64,000 nt of DNA from Nocardia colli (GTDB taxonomy: Bacteria > Actinomycetota > Actinomycetes > Mycobacteriales > Mycobacteriaceae). Under the pieces are notes generated by a model. It was not told where the DNA came from. It searched no databases and worked only from the letters and a program-made list of their open reading frames with translations. The stretch spans positions 124,001-188,000 of the forward strand of contig NZ_VXLC01000015.1 in assembly GCF_008704205.1 (NCBI RefSeq), read 5' to 3'. Position numbers and translations under genes: made by a program. This document shows, one piece after another, positions 8,295-17,245 of this stretch (the stretch's first letter is position 1; every line of letters begins with the position of its first letter).

Positions 8295-9230
8295 TTACTT
8301 CGATTCGACCCGTCCGAGCGGGTCGGCGCCCGCCGCCAGCGCGTCCTGCGCCGACCGCCACGCGGGATCGCCCGGGAAGAACTCGCTGCGCAGGTAGGCC
8401 CAGGTGAGTCGCTGGACCGCGGCCACCCGCGCGGGATTCTCATCGGTCGTCTCGGCGACGTCATAGCCCGAGATCCCGCCGAGCCCGTGCTCCGCGTCGA
8501 AGAGGGTGAGCAGGGACTTGGGGCCGGGAGCGAGGAAGTACGGATCGGTGTGCCAGTCCGGACCGTTGACGGTCAGGTGCGCCGAAGCGTCTTTGTCGCC
8601 GGCGACTATCAACGTGGGGGTCGTCATCTCGGCGAAGTCCGTGGTCGAGAAGAACGAATAGTTCTGCGCGACGAACTCGGTGAGGGCGTCGCCGCCCCGG
8701 CCGGGCGCGGCCAGCAGCACACCCGCCGTGATTCGCGGATCTGCGAGGTTCACCTCGGTTCCGTCGACCGTGAGCCGCGCACCCAGCAGCACACTCGCGG
8801 TATGCCCGCCCATCGAATGCCCGACGACCGCGACCTTACCGCGGTCCAGCCGTCCGGAGAGTTGCGGCACGGCGGATTCCAGCACATCCAGCTGGTCGAG
8901 AATGTGCGTCATATCCTCCGCCCGCGACCGCCAATACATCGGCGCCCCAGGGGTATTGGGATCCAACGTCAACGTCGACGAACTCAGATGGGTGGGCTGG
9001 ATAACGACGAACCCATACGCCGCCCAGAAATTGACAAGGGGCGCGTAGCCGTTCAACGAGGAGAGATTGTTCGAGTGCCCCTGACCATGCGAGAGCAGGA
9101 CGATCGGCAGATCGCCGCCGGTCACGGGCGCGGACACGCGCAGTTGCAGATCGACGGGCCGACCGGGAACCGTCAGCGTTATCGGACTGACCGAGAAGAC
9201 GGGAGTCTCGCCGCGGGTGTTCTCACTCAT
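8295..9230 (-). CDS. Alpha/beta hydrolase (chlorophyllase/dienelactone-hydrolase-like)
   Basis: A 311-residue protein with the nucleophile elbow VVGHSMGGHTAS near residue 130, an oxyanion-type stretch (VLLSHGQGHSNN) near residue 45, a DxDAS segment for the acid and DAEHGLGG for the catalytic His. No signal peptide is seen. It is divergent from a decayed gene, and a perfect 17-bp inverted repeat lies between them, so a regulator encoded elsewhere probably controls it. The substrate is unknown; a carboxylic ester or lactone is likely. Confidence 0.85.
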   Translation of the reverse strand: MSENTRGETPVFSVSPITLTVPGRPVDLQLRVSAPVTGGDLPIVLLSHGQGHSNNLSSLNGYAPLVNFWAAYGFVVIQPTHLSSSTLTLDPNTPGAPMYWRSRAEDMTHILDQLDVLESAVPQLSGRLDRGKVAVVGHSMGGHTASVLLGARLTVDGTEVNLADPRITAGVLLAAPGRGGDALTEFVAQNYSFFSTTDFAEMTTPTLIVAGDKDASAHLTVNGPDWHTDPYFLAPGPKSLLTLFDAEHGLGGISGYDVAETTDENPARVAAVQRLTWAYLRSEFFPGDPAWRSAQDALAAGADPLGRVESK

Positions 9231-9311
9231 GATGCGTCTTTCCGTTCGATGACCGTCGCCGATTCCGTTCGGCGACTGCGGGTTTCAGTAGGGTCAGCGC
9301 TAACCGCATTG

Positions 9312-9357
9312 AAGCGGAACATTGCTCCGTATCAATATATGGAGCAATGTTCCGCTT
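9312..9357. promoter_or_regulatory. Perfect 17-bp inverted repeat, likely repressor operator
   Basis: AAGCGGAACATTGCTCC (9312-9328) and GGAGCAATGTTCCGCTT (9341-9357) are exact reverse complements, separated by a 12-base AT-rich spacer that can hold a -10 box. Each arm is itself a rough palindrome (GGAnC-N3-GnTCC), as in TetR-type operators bound by two dimers. It sits between the hydrolase start (9230) and the remnant gene start (9453). No TetR gene is adjacent. It could also fold as a hairpin, but its place between divergent starts argues for an operator. Confidence 0.75.
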
Positions 9358-9452
9358 TGTCAACGATCGTGTGTCGATCAGCGGGTCCCGCACTGATGAT
9401 TTCGGGTCGTCCGCCGCGTCCACATGGGTGAGGACGGCAAGGAGGAATCGCG

Positions 9453-9763
9453 ATGGCCGACACCCAGAAGCCGACACCGGCTGACATCCCCGATGATCGG
9501 AATGCCGTGCTCGACCTCCTCGAGCCACTCGTGGGGCACTGGGCGGTGGAGACCTCGTTCCGGGCGGGCTTCTTCGGACCGGATACTACGGCGCTGACCA
9601 GGGCATCCCGCGCATGTGGCGGACGGAACCGGGCTTCTCCCAACGCTTTTCCGGCACGTTCAGTTCAGACGGCTACCGGATCACCGGCGCGTGGGAGAAA
9701 TCGATCGATGAGGTCATCTGGGAGCACGACTTCGATCTCAGCTACTTCCGGATCGCGCCTTGA
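9453..9763 (+). pseudogene. Decayed DUF1579-like gene (frameshift, probable internal deletion)
   Basis: A good ribosome site (AAGGAGG) stands 7 bases before ATG 9453 and the first 35 codons read like the start of a DUF1579-type protein (LDLLEPLVGHWAVETSF). Around 9570-9590 the coding frame shifts: the other frame then reads YYGADQG, a PGFSQRFSGTFSSDGY stretch, WEKSIDEVIWEHDFDLSYFRIAP and a stop at 9761-9763, the expected C-terminus. The joined product would be about 100 residues against about 150 usual, so the middle seems deleted as well. The family assignment is tentative. Confidence 0.65.
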
Positions 9764-9835
9764 CGCGCGAGGTCGCTCAGCGCGCGGGCTTTTCAGGAGC
9801 GGTGGGTTTCGGTGCGGCAGTTGCCTGGGCCGGGC

Positions 9836-10441
9836 TTACAGGTAGACGATTTCCAGGGTGGCGGAGCCGTCGATGGGGTTGTCGTTGGTCAAGGTCAGGT
9901 TATTGGTCGGGGCAATGACGGCGCGCACACCGAGGTCCACGGTCAATTCCCGGACTCGCAACGGTTGATTGCCCGTTGTCAGGGAGGCGAACGCGATCTG
10001 GATCCCGGGCATCCACAGGTCATTGTGGTACCAGGTGGCACCCTCATCGGTGGAACCGATCGCTTGTACCGGCACGCCGTCTGCGACGGGATTGCGCAGG
10101 GCGATGGCGTACCAGCCCCATGACCGAGCGTCCTCGCCGCGCCCCAAGCCGAAGGCATCCGCGCGCGTGGCCGAACTCGCTCGCTGGTCGACCGCCTGCA
10201 ACGCATAGAGACTCGCGGCCTCGCAGGTCACCGAGAGCTGCAGGGTCCGGTCGCCTAGGTTCGTCTCTCTATCCGAGTTCAAGTCCTTGGCGGAAATCTT
10301 GCCGTAGTCGACAACGCCGCCATTCGACAGGCTGGGAGTGCAGGCGCTCGGCGTGATCATGCCGGTGACCGACAAGTCGACCGAACTTGCCCGGCCTGCG
10401 GGCTGGAGGCTGATGGTGACCGTCGAGGTGGGCATGGTCAT
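9836..10441 (-). CDS. DUF1120 (fimbrial-subunit-like) protein without signal peptide
   Basis: A 201-residue protein from ATG 10441, which has GAAGGAG 8 bases upstream. The sequence shows the DUF1120 pattern throughout: VDLSVTGMITPSACTPSLS, NGGVVDYGKIS, a central TLQLSVTCEA strand with the second Cys, FGLGRGED, the NPVADGVPVQAI segment, and the terminal NPIDGSATLEIVYL. I know this family mainly from Gammaproteobacteria, where members carry a signal peptide and look like pilus subunits. Here translation begins almost at the first strand and no signal peptide can be found in frame upstream. A DUF2071 gene lies 65 bases upstream on the same strand. Origin by transfer is inferred. Confidence 0.75.
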   Translation of the reverse strand: MTMPTSTVTISLQPAGRASSVDLSVTGMITPSACTPSLSNGGVVDYGKISAKDLNSDRETNLGDRTLQLSVTCEAASLYALQAVDQRASSATRADAFGLGRGEDARSWGWYAIALRNPVADGVPVQAIGSTDEGATWYHNDLWMPGIQIAFASLTTGNQPLRVRELTVDLGVRAVIAPTNNLTLTNDNPIDGSATLEIVYL

Positions 10442-10506
10442 GATCCGGACTCCTTCGAATGGCCGAATGCCCACAGTAGCAAGAGATTACGTGCCGGCAC
10501 TCCGGA

Positions 10507-11238
10507 TCAGGCCATCGCCGGTAACTGCATCGGCTCGGTGACGTTCCAGTTGGCCGGTACCTCGCGCATGAGCAGCGTGCAGTCGAGAGTCGCACTGCCG
10601 CTGGGGAATCGGGTGGGGTCGTCGAAGAAGGTCGACCGGACGGCGTGGGTGTGCGCAGGGTGCACCTGCCAGGCGTCGGTGGACAGCTCGAGGCCGTCGA
10701 GCCGGCTGCCGTCACGGCTGGCGGAGTAACCGATGCGACCCTCGCGGAAGAAATCCGATGCGGCGGTCAGATCGGGAAACAGCATGCTGCCGCCGAACTC
10801 GTCGACCGTGCGTACATCCACGCTGACTCGGGTCGAATTGTCGCGGGTCGTGTAGGCGACATGCAGATCGCGCTCGCTCTCCACGACATCGAAGCGGGCG
10901 AAACTGTGCACCCCCGGGAACAATCGCCCGCCCAATGCCACATTCAACGATGATCCGCTGTCCCGCCGCGGAATATAGACACCGTTCTCGACCCCGTCCG
11001 GCCCGTCCCATTCGACGGCGATCCGATGCGCGGCATTCTCACTGCGCACCCCGACCGCGCTCGGCAGCCCGACCGGTCGCACCTGACCGAGCCGGGCGAG
11101 ACAGATCCCCGCTACCGCCCAGTCGTTCGCCAGATGCGGCCGCAGCGGCGCGGGCAGCAGGTCCGCGACGACCTCGGGCTCGACGCGGTAATTGATCAGC
11201 AGTCGTCTCTCGATGATGCTCGAAATCTGCGGCATCAT
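10507..11238 (-). CDS. DUF2071 (acetoacetate decarboxylase-like fold) protein
   Basis: A 243-residue protein beginning IIERRLLINYRVEPEVVADLLPAPLRPHL, the hallmark of the DUF2071/YqjF family, which shares the acetoacetate decarboxylase barrel but lacks an established activity. The centre has the conserved ENGVYIPRRD stretch and the end a strand-rich region. It has no signal peptide. It is probably cotranscribed with the DUF1120 gene behind it and is cut off from the carboxylase upstream by a strong hairpin terminator. Confidence 0.8.
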   Translation of the reverse strand: MMPQISSIIERRLLINYRVEPEVVADLLPAPLRPHLANDWAVAGICLARLGQVRPVGLPSAVGVRSENAAHRIAVEWDGPDGVENGVYIPRRDSGSSLNVALGGRLFPGVHSFARFDVVESERDLHVAYTTRDNSTRVSVDVRTVDEFGGSMLFPDLTAASDFFREGRIGYSASRDGSRLDGLELSTDAWQVHPAHTHAVRSTFFDDPTRFPSGSATLDCTLLMREVPANWNVTEPMQLPAMA

Positions 11239-11367
11239 GGCGCAATTCCTCTCCCGGAGTTGGCTTCACCGCCAATGCGGTGGATCCCGAACCCCTCCGA
11301 TTCCGACGGTACTCAGAATCGCGCGCAACGGCTCCGAGACCTTCGTCGCATTCGGCCCGGAAAATGC

Positions 11368-11403
11368 CGGAGGGCGGGGACCGATGCTGGTCCCCGCCCT
11401 CCG
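11368..11403 (-). terminator. Strong hairpin terminator after the carboxylase gene
   Basis: A 15-bp perfect stem (CGGAGGGCGGGGACC with its complement) and a 6-base loop start 31 bases past the carboxylase stop. On the minus strand it is followed by CATTTT, a short U-tract. It should end the long carboxylase transcript before the DUF2071 gene. Confidence 0.8.
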
Positions 11404-11433
11404 TTACCGCACGCGACAGCGCGCAGCTGTCAA

Positions 11434-14400
11434 TCAGCCCAGACGCGCCTCGATCGCCTCGATGATCCGCGGCCGCAGCTCGGCCGCACTGATCACGGCG
11501 TCGACCGAACCGACCTCGACCGCGCGGTGGATGTTGTGCACCTTGTCGAACTCCGCGGCGACCTCGCTCAGCTTCTCCGTGCGCACCGACGACCTGGTCT
11601 CGTCGAGCTCAGCGGTCAGCGTCGCGCGGTCGGTGCCGGACGCGTTCGCCGCCCGCGCCGCCAGATCCCGCACCCGGGCATCGCCCGCGGTGCGCCGGTT
11701 GACATCACCGGCGAACACCACCGCGGCGGCCGGAGCGCCACCGAGCACCGAGGCGAACGAACCCTCCAGCGCGAGCACGGTCATGTTCGGGTTCAGCTGC
11801 TTGGAGAACACCACGAACGCGCCACCGTGGTACCGCGAGATCACGCAGAACACAATGGGCCCTTGGAAGTTCACGATCGCCCGGCCGATCTCGGCGCCGT
11901 ACTCCAGCTGCAGCTTCTTCATCGACTCGGGCGAGCCGTCGAAGCCGGACAGGTTGGCCAGCACGACCAGCGGCCGGTTTCCGCTGGCCCCGTTGATCGC
12001 CCGCGCCGCCTTCTTCGACGACTGCGGGAACAGCGTGCCCGCGGTGTAGGTGTCGGGTCCGTCGGTGGCCGGGAAGCCGCGCCGCGGCACGCCCCGGGAC
12101 TCGATGCCCAACAGGCACACCGGAATACCGCCGACGTGCGCGTCCTGCACCACCGCGGTCTCGGCGTCGGCCATGCCCGCCCAGCGCTCCAGCACCGCGT
12201 GGTCCTGGTCGGACACCGCGCGCATGACGGACCGAATGTCGAAGGGCTTCTTGCGATCCGGGTTCGCGGCCGCGGAGAAGATCTCGCCCACGGTCCGGAA
12301 GTCGCTGTCCGCCAGCATATGCGGGAAGTCGGAGATGTCGCGATCGATGGGATCGCTGGTCTGCGACCGCCGCGGTGCCTGCTCACCGGGTGCGATGTAG
12401 GTGTGGTCGTAGTGCGCCATCAGCACATCGCGCGCCGCGGCCAGATCCGGTGCCCAGTACTGGGCTTGGCCGTTCGGGCCCATCACGCGGTCGTAGCCGC
12501 CGATGCCGAAGTTGTCCTCGGCCGACACACCGCCGGAGAAGTCCAGCGCCTGCTTGCCGGTGAGCACCATCGCGGAGTCCGGCGTCATCACCAGGATGCC
12601 CTTGGTGTGCATGAGCATCGTCGCTTCGGCGTTCCAGTACGGCTGCGCGCCGACGTTGATGCCCGCGACCACGATGTTGATTTCGCGCCCGTCCTGGGTG
12701 AATTCGACGATCCGCTTGAGCGCGGCCGCCACCCAGTCCATGTTCTCGGTGCCGGACTCCATGGAGATCCGGGCGCCGGAGGACAGCGCGTACCACTCCA
12801 GCGGTACCTGCATCTGCTCGGCCAGGTCCAGCGCCGCGATGATCCGGCGGCACTCCGGTTCCGACAGCGCGCCAAGGGATTTCGTCGGATCGCCGAGCAG
12901 CACGACCCGGCTGATGCCCTCCGGGTACTGCGGGGTCGGCGTGTTGACCACACCGGCGACGATCGCCGCGGTGTTGCGCCCCTTCGGCCGGTCGACCGGC
13001 ACCAGCGTGTAGTCGGCGGCGAGGTCGTACTCCTCGAATTCGCCGAGCAGGCCGGTCAATTCGTACGGGTAGACGGTGCCGCGGCTGCTGGCCCGGAGCA
13101 CCTTCTGCCGGTACTCGTCGAGCGGCTCGATCACGTCGTCGGTGCGTTCGCCGACGGTGACCTCGGTGGCGTCGAACCCGATGCGCACCGCGACCTTGGT
13201 CAGCTCGCCGGACTTCGGGTCACGCTGACGCGCGATGAGCAGGATCTCCTCCAGCCCGGCGCCCGCGGTGGTCGGGCGCACGTGCCGCACGACCGTCTCC
13301 AGCTCGGCCGGGGTGACGTCGATCGGCGGCCAGATGTACATCACGATGCGGTTGGTGTTGAACCGATTCGCCGACGGCCGCATGGACTGCGCCCGGCGGA
13401 TCGAGTCGAGACAGGTCGCGATGGCGATCTCGGCGGTGGGCAGCGCGAGCAGCCTGCCGTCCTGTTCGCGCAGCGCGGCCAGGTCCCGCACCTGGGCGAA
13501 CGCGATGAGGCGCTCGTCGGACGGGTTCTCCTTGGCCACGCAGCGGAACAGGTACACCTCTTCGTCGTCCGAGGACGGCAAGCGGGTGAGGTCGAACTTG
13601 CGCAGCCGCTGCATCTGCATCCGCTGGGCGATGTACGGGTGCAGGCCGCGGATCAGGCGCTCCTCGGCCATGCCGGTGGCCGACGGACGGAAGGTGAAGT
13701 GGTGGTGCATGACCGCGCCGCCGCTGCCCGCGACCGCGACGGTGATCCGGTGCACCTGGCTCGGCAGCGCATACCCGCCGAGCACCTCGTGCAACGCCGA
13801 CGCCATCGCGTCGAAGTCCGCGGGCTGCTTCTCCCAACTGAGGTAGATGTCGGCGTCGATGGACGCGGCGCCGCCCCTGGCCAGCTCGGTGAGCCCGTTC
13901 AGCACGGTGTCGAGCGCGTCGAACCGCACGGCCGCCGAAACCAGGCTCAGGCCACGGCGTTCGGCGATCACGAAGGTGCAGCCGGCCACCTCGCGGGTGT
14001 GCACATCGCTGAGGCCCTTGTTGCCGTAGTACCGACGGGTCAGCACCTCCAGCATGACCGTGTTGTCCCGGTTGCCGCGGACCAGTCGCTGACCGAGCAG
14101 CCGCACCAGCGGCTCGGTGCTGCGCACCATCTCGGAGATGCGCTCGGCCCGGTCCGGCGGACCCTGGTGCGCGTCGAGGTAGCGCAGGTGCTTGCGGATG
14201 TTCGTGTAGACGCGGGCGCGGTTGCGGCGCAGCAACGGCTGGCCGTACCAGGCGTAGACCAGGCCACGCGCGAGATCCGCGATCACCGGGACGCGGACCT
14301 GCGTGGCCGCGACGAGCCGCTCCAGGGCCAGGCCGACCGGCTCGCGCAGCGCACGATCCGGCATCGGCTCCTGCAACCATTCGCGCAGCAGCGTGGTGAT

Positions 14401-16890
14401 GACCGTGACCGTGTCGGACGGGCGCTGCTGGGCGAGGAAGATCCGGAAGACCGCGGCTTCGAGTGCGGGGGTGCGGTCCAGCTCGGTGACGCCGTAGTGG
14501 CGCAGCGCGTTGGCGAGCTTGGCCTGGAACGACTCCGGCAGGCCGGCCCGTTCCACGTCGAGGCTCTGCAAGTAGGTGTGGAAGTACTCGCGCGGGCTGT
14601 GCACGTGGCTGTGGTTGCCGTCGTCCTCCGACGAACGATTCTGGCTCAGCTCCGCGAGGTCGGCGAACACCTGCATGAGCTCGAGTTCCTCGGCCAGCGG
14701 CCGTCGGCCGTCGGCGATTGCAGCCCGGCGCGCGGTGAGGTAGTCGCTGAGCACCCGGCTGTCGTCGTGCGGGTCGACGTCGTAGCCGAGCAGCAGGCTG
14801 CGCAGGTCTTCCTGGCCGCGGGCAGTGCGCTCGTGCGGCTGAATCTGGGCGGGCCCGACCGGCAGATCCAGCTCGACCGACCCGACCGCGGCTTCGGCCT
14901 CGGCTTCGTCCCCGTCGCCGAGCGGCTCGAGCCACATCAGCGGGGCACCGGTCTCCACCTGGCTGCCGACGGATACGGCGCATTCCTTGACCCGCGCCTT
15001 GAACGGCGCGCGCAGCACCGTCTCCATCTTCATGCTCTCCAGCACCAGGATCGGCGCACCGGCCTCGACCTCGGCCCCGACCTCGAGCGGCGTCGCGACG
15101 ACCAGCGCGGGCGCGGGGGAGCGGACGACGCCACCCTCGTCGCGGCTGATCCGGTGGGTCACGCCGTCGACATCGACGAGGTGGACCGGCCCGTGCGTGC
15201 CGGTGGTCAAGCGATAGCGGGTGCCGTTGACCATGATCTGCCCGGTGTGCCGGTCGAAACGCTCGAGATCGACGTCGGCGGTGCGGATGTCACCGGCCGA
15301 TTCGATGCCGATGCGGAACCGGTGCGCGCCGATGCGCGCGACGCGCACCCGGTAGCTCGCGCCACGCAGCTTGAGGTCGAGCGGCCTGCCGCTCTCGTGC
15401 TGGACCTGCGGACGCCCGCCGGACGCGGTGGACAGCAGTCGATGCTGTTCCGCGCGCTCGTCTTCTTCATAGGCGTCGATGGCGGCCGCGGCGAGCGCGA
15501 TCGCGGAGTGCCGGTGCGAAACGAGGCGACCTTCGGCGCGGACCCGGTCGATCCAGCCGGTGTCGGCGCTGGCGTCGATCACCTCGGGCTGGTTCAGCAG
15601 GTCGAGCACGAAGCTCTTGTTCGTCGCGCCGCCCTCGATGATCACCCGGGTCTGCGCGACCGCGCGGCGCAGTCGGCCGAGCGCCTGCTCGCGGTCGCTG
15701 CCGTACGCGATGATCTTGGCGATCATCGAGTCGAAGTCGGCCGGAATCGTGTCGCCCTCGCTGACGCCGGTGTCGACGCGGATGCCCGGCCCGGCGGGCA
15801 GGTTCAGTCGCGCGATGCGGCCGGGAGCCGGGGCGAAGTCGCGGTCGGGGTCCTCGGCGTTGAGCCGGGCCTCGATGGCGTGTCCGCGCTCGATGGGCAT
15901 GTCGCCCTCGAGCCGGCCGCCGGAGGCGACGTGCAGCTGGGCCCGGACCAGGTCGAAACCGGTGGTGTACTCGGTGATCGGGTGCTCGACCTGCAGGCGC
16001 GTGTTGACCTCGAGGAAGGCGAACAGCTGGTCGCCGGGGTGGTAGAGGAACTCGACGGTCGCCGCGCCGCGGTAACCGACCGCGATCGCCAGCCGCTCGG
16101 CCGAGGCCTTGAGTTCGGCGGCCTGCTCGGTGCTGAGCACCGGCGACGCCGATTCCTCGATGACCTTCTGGTTGCGGCGCTGCACCGAGCAGTCGCGGAC
16201 GCCGAGCGCCCACGCCGTGCCCTGGCCGTCGGCGATCACCTGGACCTCGACGTGCCGGGCGCCGGTGACCAGGCGCTCCAGGAACACGACGCCGCTGCCG
16301 AACGCGCGCGCGGCTTCCTGCCGGGTGCGCTCGTAGGCGTCGACCAGGTCGGCGTCGTTGGTGACCACGCGGATGCCGCGCCCGCCACCACCGGCGGTCG
16401 CCTTGAGCATCAGCGGGTAGCCGATCTCGGCCGCGGCGGTCATGGCGGCTTCCACCGTCTCGACCGCGCCGCGGCTCCACGGCGCGACCGGCACGCCGAC
16501 CTCTTCGGCGATCAGCTTCGCGCCGATCTTGTCGCCGAGCTTGCGCATGGCATCCGGGCTCGGTCCGATGAAGGTGACGCCGATCTGCTCACACAGCTCC
16601 GCGAACGCCGGATCTTCCGCGACAAAACCCCAACCGACCCATGCCGAGTCGGCACCGGTCGCGACCAGCGCCTGTTCCAGCGCTTTCAGGTCCAGATACG
16701 GACGCGCGGACGCGGGGCCGAGGTCATAGGCGATGTCGGCCTCGCGCACGAACGTCGCGTTCCGGTCGACGTCGGTGTACAGGGCGACGGTTTCGATCGG
16801 ACGCGCGGTTGCCGCGGCCAAATCTCGGACGGCGTGGATGAGGCGCATAGCGGCCTCTCCCCGGTTCACGATGGCGATGCGGCTGAACAC
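11434..16890 (-). CDS. One-chain biotin-dependent acyl-CoA carboxylase (BC-BCCP-CT fusion)
   Basis: An 1818-residue protein holding all carboxylase parts. Residues 1-450 are biotin carboxylase (MFSRIAIVNRGEAAMR, ATP-grasp KATAGGGGRGIRVV near residue 160, EVNTRLQVEHPITE). A biotinyl domain follows with ESMKMET near residue 617, then a long central linker of about 600 residues and a C-terminal carboxyltransferase with its N- and C-lobes (about residues 1250-1818; SGARISMESGTENMDW, then VVLANLSGFDGSPESM). The layout is like eukaryotic ACC rather than the split AccA3/AccD system of actinomycetes. It should make malonyl-CoA or a methyl/alkylmalonyl-CoA; the substrate is unclear. It is a single-gene unit. 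Confidence 0.9.
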   Translation of the reverse strand: MFSRIAIVNRGEAAMRLIHAVRDLAAATARPIETVALYTDVDRNATFVREADIAYDLGPASARPYLDLKALEQALVATGADSAWVGWGFVAEDPAFAELCEQIGVTFIGPSPDAMRKLGDKIGAKLIAEEVGVPVAPWSRGAVETVEAAMTAAAEIGYPLMLKATAGGGGRGIRVVTNDADLVDAYERTRQEAARAFGSGVVFLERLVTGARHVEVQVIADGQGTAWALGVRDCSVQRRNQKVIEESASPVLSTEQAAELKASAERLAIAVGYRGAATVEFLYHPGDQLFAFLEVNTRLQVEHPITEYTTGFDLVRAQLHVASGGRLEGDMPIERGHAIEARLNAEDPDRDFAPAPGRIARLNLPAGPGIRVDTGVSEGDTIPADFDSMIAKIIAYGSDREQALGRLRRAVAQTRVIIEGGATNKSFVLDLLNQPEVIDASADTGWIDRVRAEGRLVSHRHSAIALAAAAIDAYEEDERAEQHRLLSTASGGRPQVQHESGRPLDLKLRGASYRVRVARIGAHRFRIGIESAGDIRTADVDLERFDRHTGQIMVNGTRYRLTTGTHGPVHLVDVDGVTHRISRDEGGVVRSPAPALVVATPLEVGAEVEAGAPILVLESMKMETVLRAPFKARVKECAVSVGSQVETGAPLMWLEPLGDGDEAEAEAAVGSVELDLPVGPAQIQPHERTARGQEDLRSLLLGYDVDPHDDSRVLSDYLTARRAAIADGRRPLAEELELMQVFADLAELSQNRSSEDDGNHSHVHSPREYFHTYLQSLDVERAGLPESFQAKLANALRHYGVTELDRTPALEAAVFRIFLAQQRPSDTVTVITTLLREWLQEPMPDRALREPVGLALERLVAATQVRVPVIADLARGLVYAWYGQPLLRRNRARVYTNIRKHLRYLDAHQGPPDRAERISEMVRSTEPLVRLLGQRLVRGNRDNTVMLEVLTRRYYGNKGLSDVHTREVAGCTFVIAERRGLSLVSAAVRFDALDTVLNGLTELARGGAASIDADIYLSWEKQPADFDAMASALHEVLGGYALPSQVHRITVAVAGSGGAVMHHHFTFRPSATGMAEERLIRGLHPYIAQRMQMQRLRKFDLTRLPSSDDEEVYLFRCVAKENPSDERLIAFAQVRDLAALREQDGRLLALPTAEIAIATCLDSIRRAQSMRPSANRFNTNRIVMYIWPPIDVTPAELETVVRHVRPTTAGAGLEEILLIARQRDPKSGELTKVAVRIGFDATEVTVGERTDDVIEPLDEYRQKVLRASSRGTVYPYELTGLLGEFEEYDLAADYTLVPVDRPKGRNTAAIVAGVVNTPTPQYPEGISRVVLLGDPTKSLGALSEPECRRIIAALDLAEQMQVPLEWYALSSGARISMESGTENMDWVAAALKRIVEFTQDGREINIVVAGINVGAQPYWNAEATMLMHTKGILVMTPDSAMVLTGKQALDFSGGVSAEDNFGIGGYDRVMGPNGQAQYWAPDLAAARDVLMAHYDHTYIAPGEQAPRRSQTSDPIDRDISDFPHMLADSDFRTVGEIFSAAANPDRKKPFDIRSVMRAVSDQDHAVLERWAGMADAETAVVQDAHVGGIPVCLLGIESRGVPRRGFPATDGPDTYTAGTLFPQSSKKAARAINGASGNRPLVVLANLSGFDGSPESMKKLQLEYGAEIGRAIVNFQGPIVFCVISRYHGGAFVVFSKQLNPNMTVLALEGSFASVLGGAPAAAVVFAGDVNRRTAGDARVRDLAARAANASGTDRATLTAELDETRSSVRTEKLSEVAAEFDKVHNIHRAVEVGSVDAVISAAELRPRIIEAIEARLG

Positions 16891-17245
16891 TCGCCGACTC
16901 CTTCCTCTCCTGAGCGCTGGCCCGGACGACGGGCGAGGGGTTGCAACTCTCGGTCCCGCGTAGTGTGCACCTCTTATCCAAATATGTGCACAGCGAACGG
17001 GTGTTACCGGCCCGTAGCGTGAAATTGCCTATCGCCAGCAGGTCCGGCATGTGACTTGTGCGTCGGGCCGGGGGCCGGTCACGGCGAATGAATCACATTG
17101 CGTACAAACAGTATCGACCCTCGATCGAAGATTCGTCTCGTGGTCGTCGAGCGGAGGGGCGATCATGGTGCGAAGAGGTTGTATTTCTGTTCGTCGGTGG
17201 CGTTAGCTGGGGGCAGAATCCGGTCGAGCAGGGGATGAGGTCGCG
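16891..17245. other. Divergent intergenic region, 355 bases
   Basis: The region lies between the start of the carboxylase and the start of the LuxR-type regulator. It holds a TGTGCAC repeat pair with an AT-rich core (listed separately) and no open frame with coding character. The part near 17085-17140 is also AT-rich and may carry the promoter of the regulator, but no clear -35/-10 pair was found. Confidence 0.6.
16964..16991. promoter_or_regulatory. Paired TGTGCAC sites upstream of the carboxylase
   Basis: TGTGCAC occurs at 16964-16970 and again at 16985-16991, exactly 21 bases (two helical turns) apart, each with the palindromic core GTGCAC. The stretch between is AT-rich, and on the minus strand GGATAAG could be a -10 box for the carboxylase. 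Two in-phase sites suggest cooperative binding by an unknown regulator. Confidence 0.5.

Noticed and set aside
9312..9357. The perfect inverted repeat read as a terminator or insertion-sequence end
   Set aside because: It lies between two divergent starts, has no U-tract, and no transposase or target duplication is nearby; an operator is the better reading.
11026..17022. A 1998-codon open frame on the plus strand opposite the carboxylase
   Set aside because: It is the mirror of a long GC-rich gene: its translation is Arg/His/Gly-rich without any domain, while the minus strand shows all carboxylase motifs. Long antisense frames are common opposite high-GC genes.
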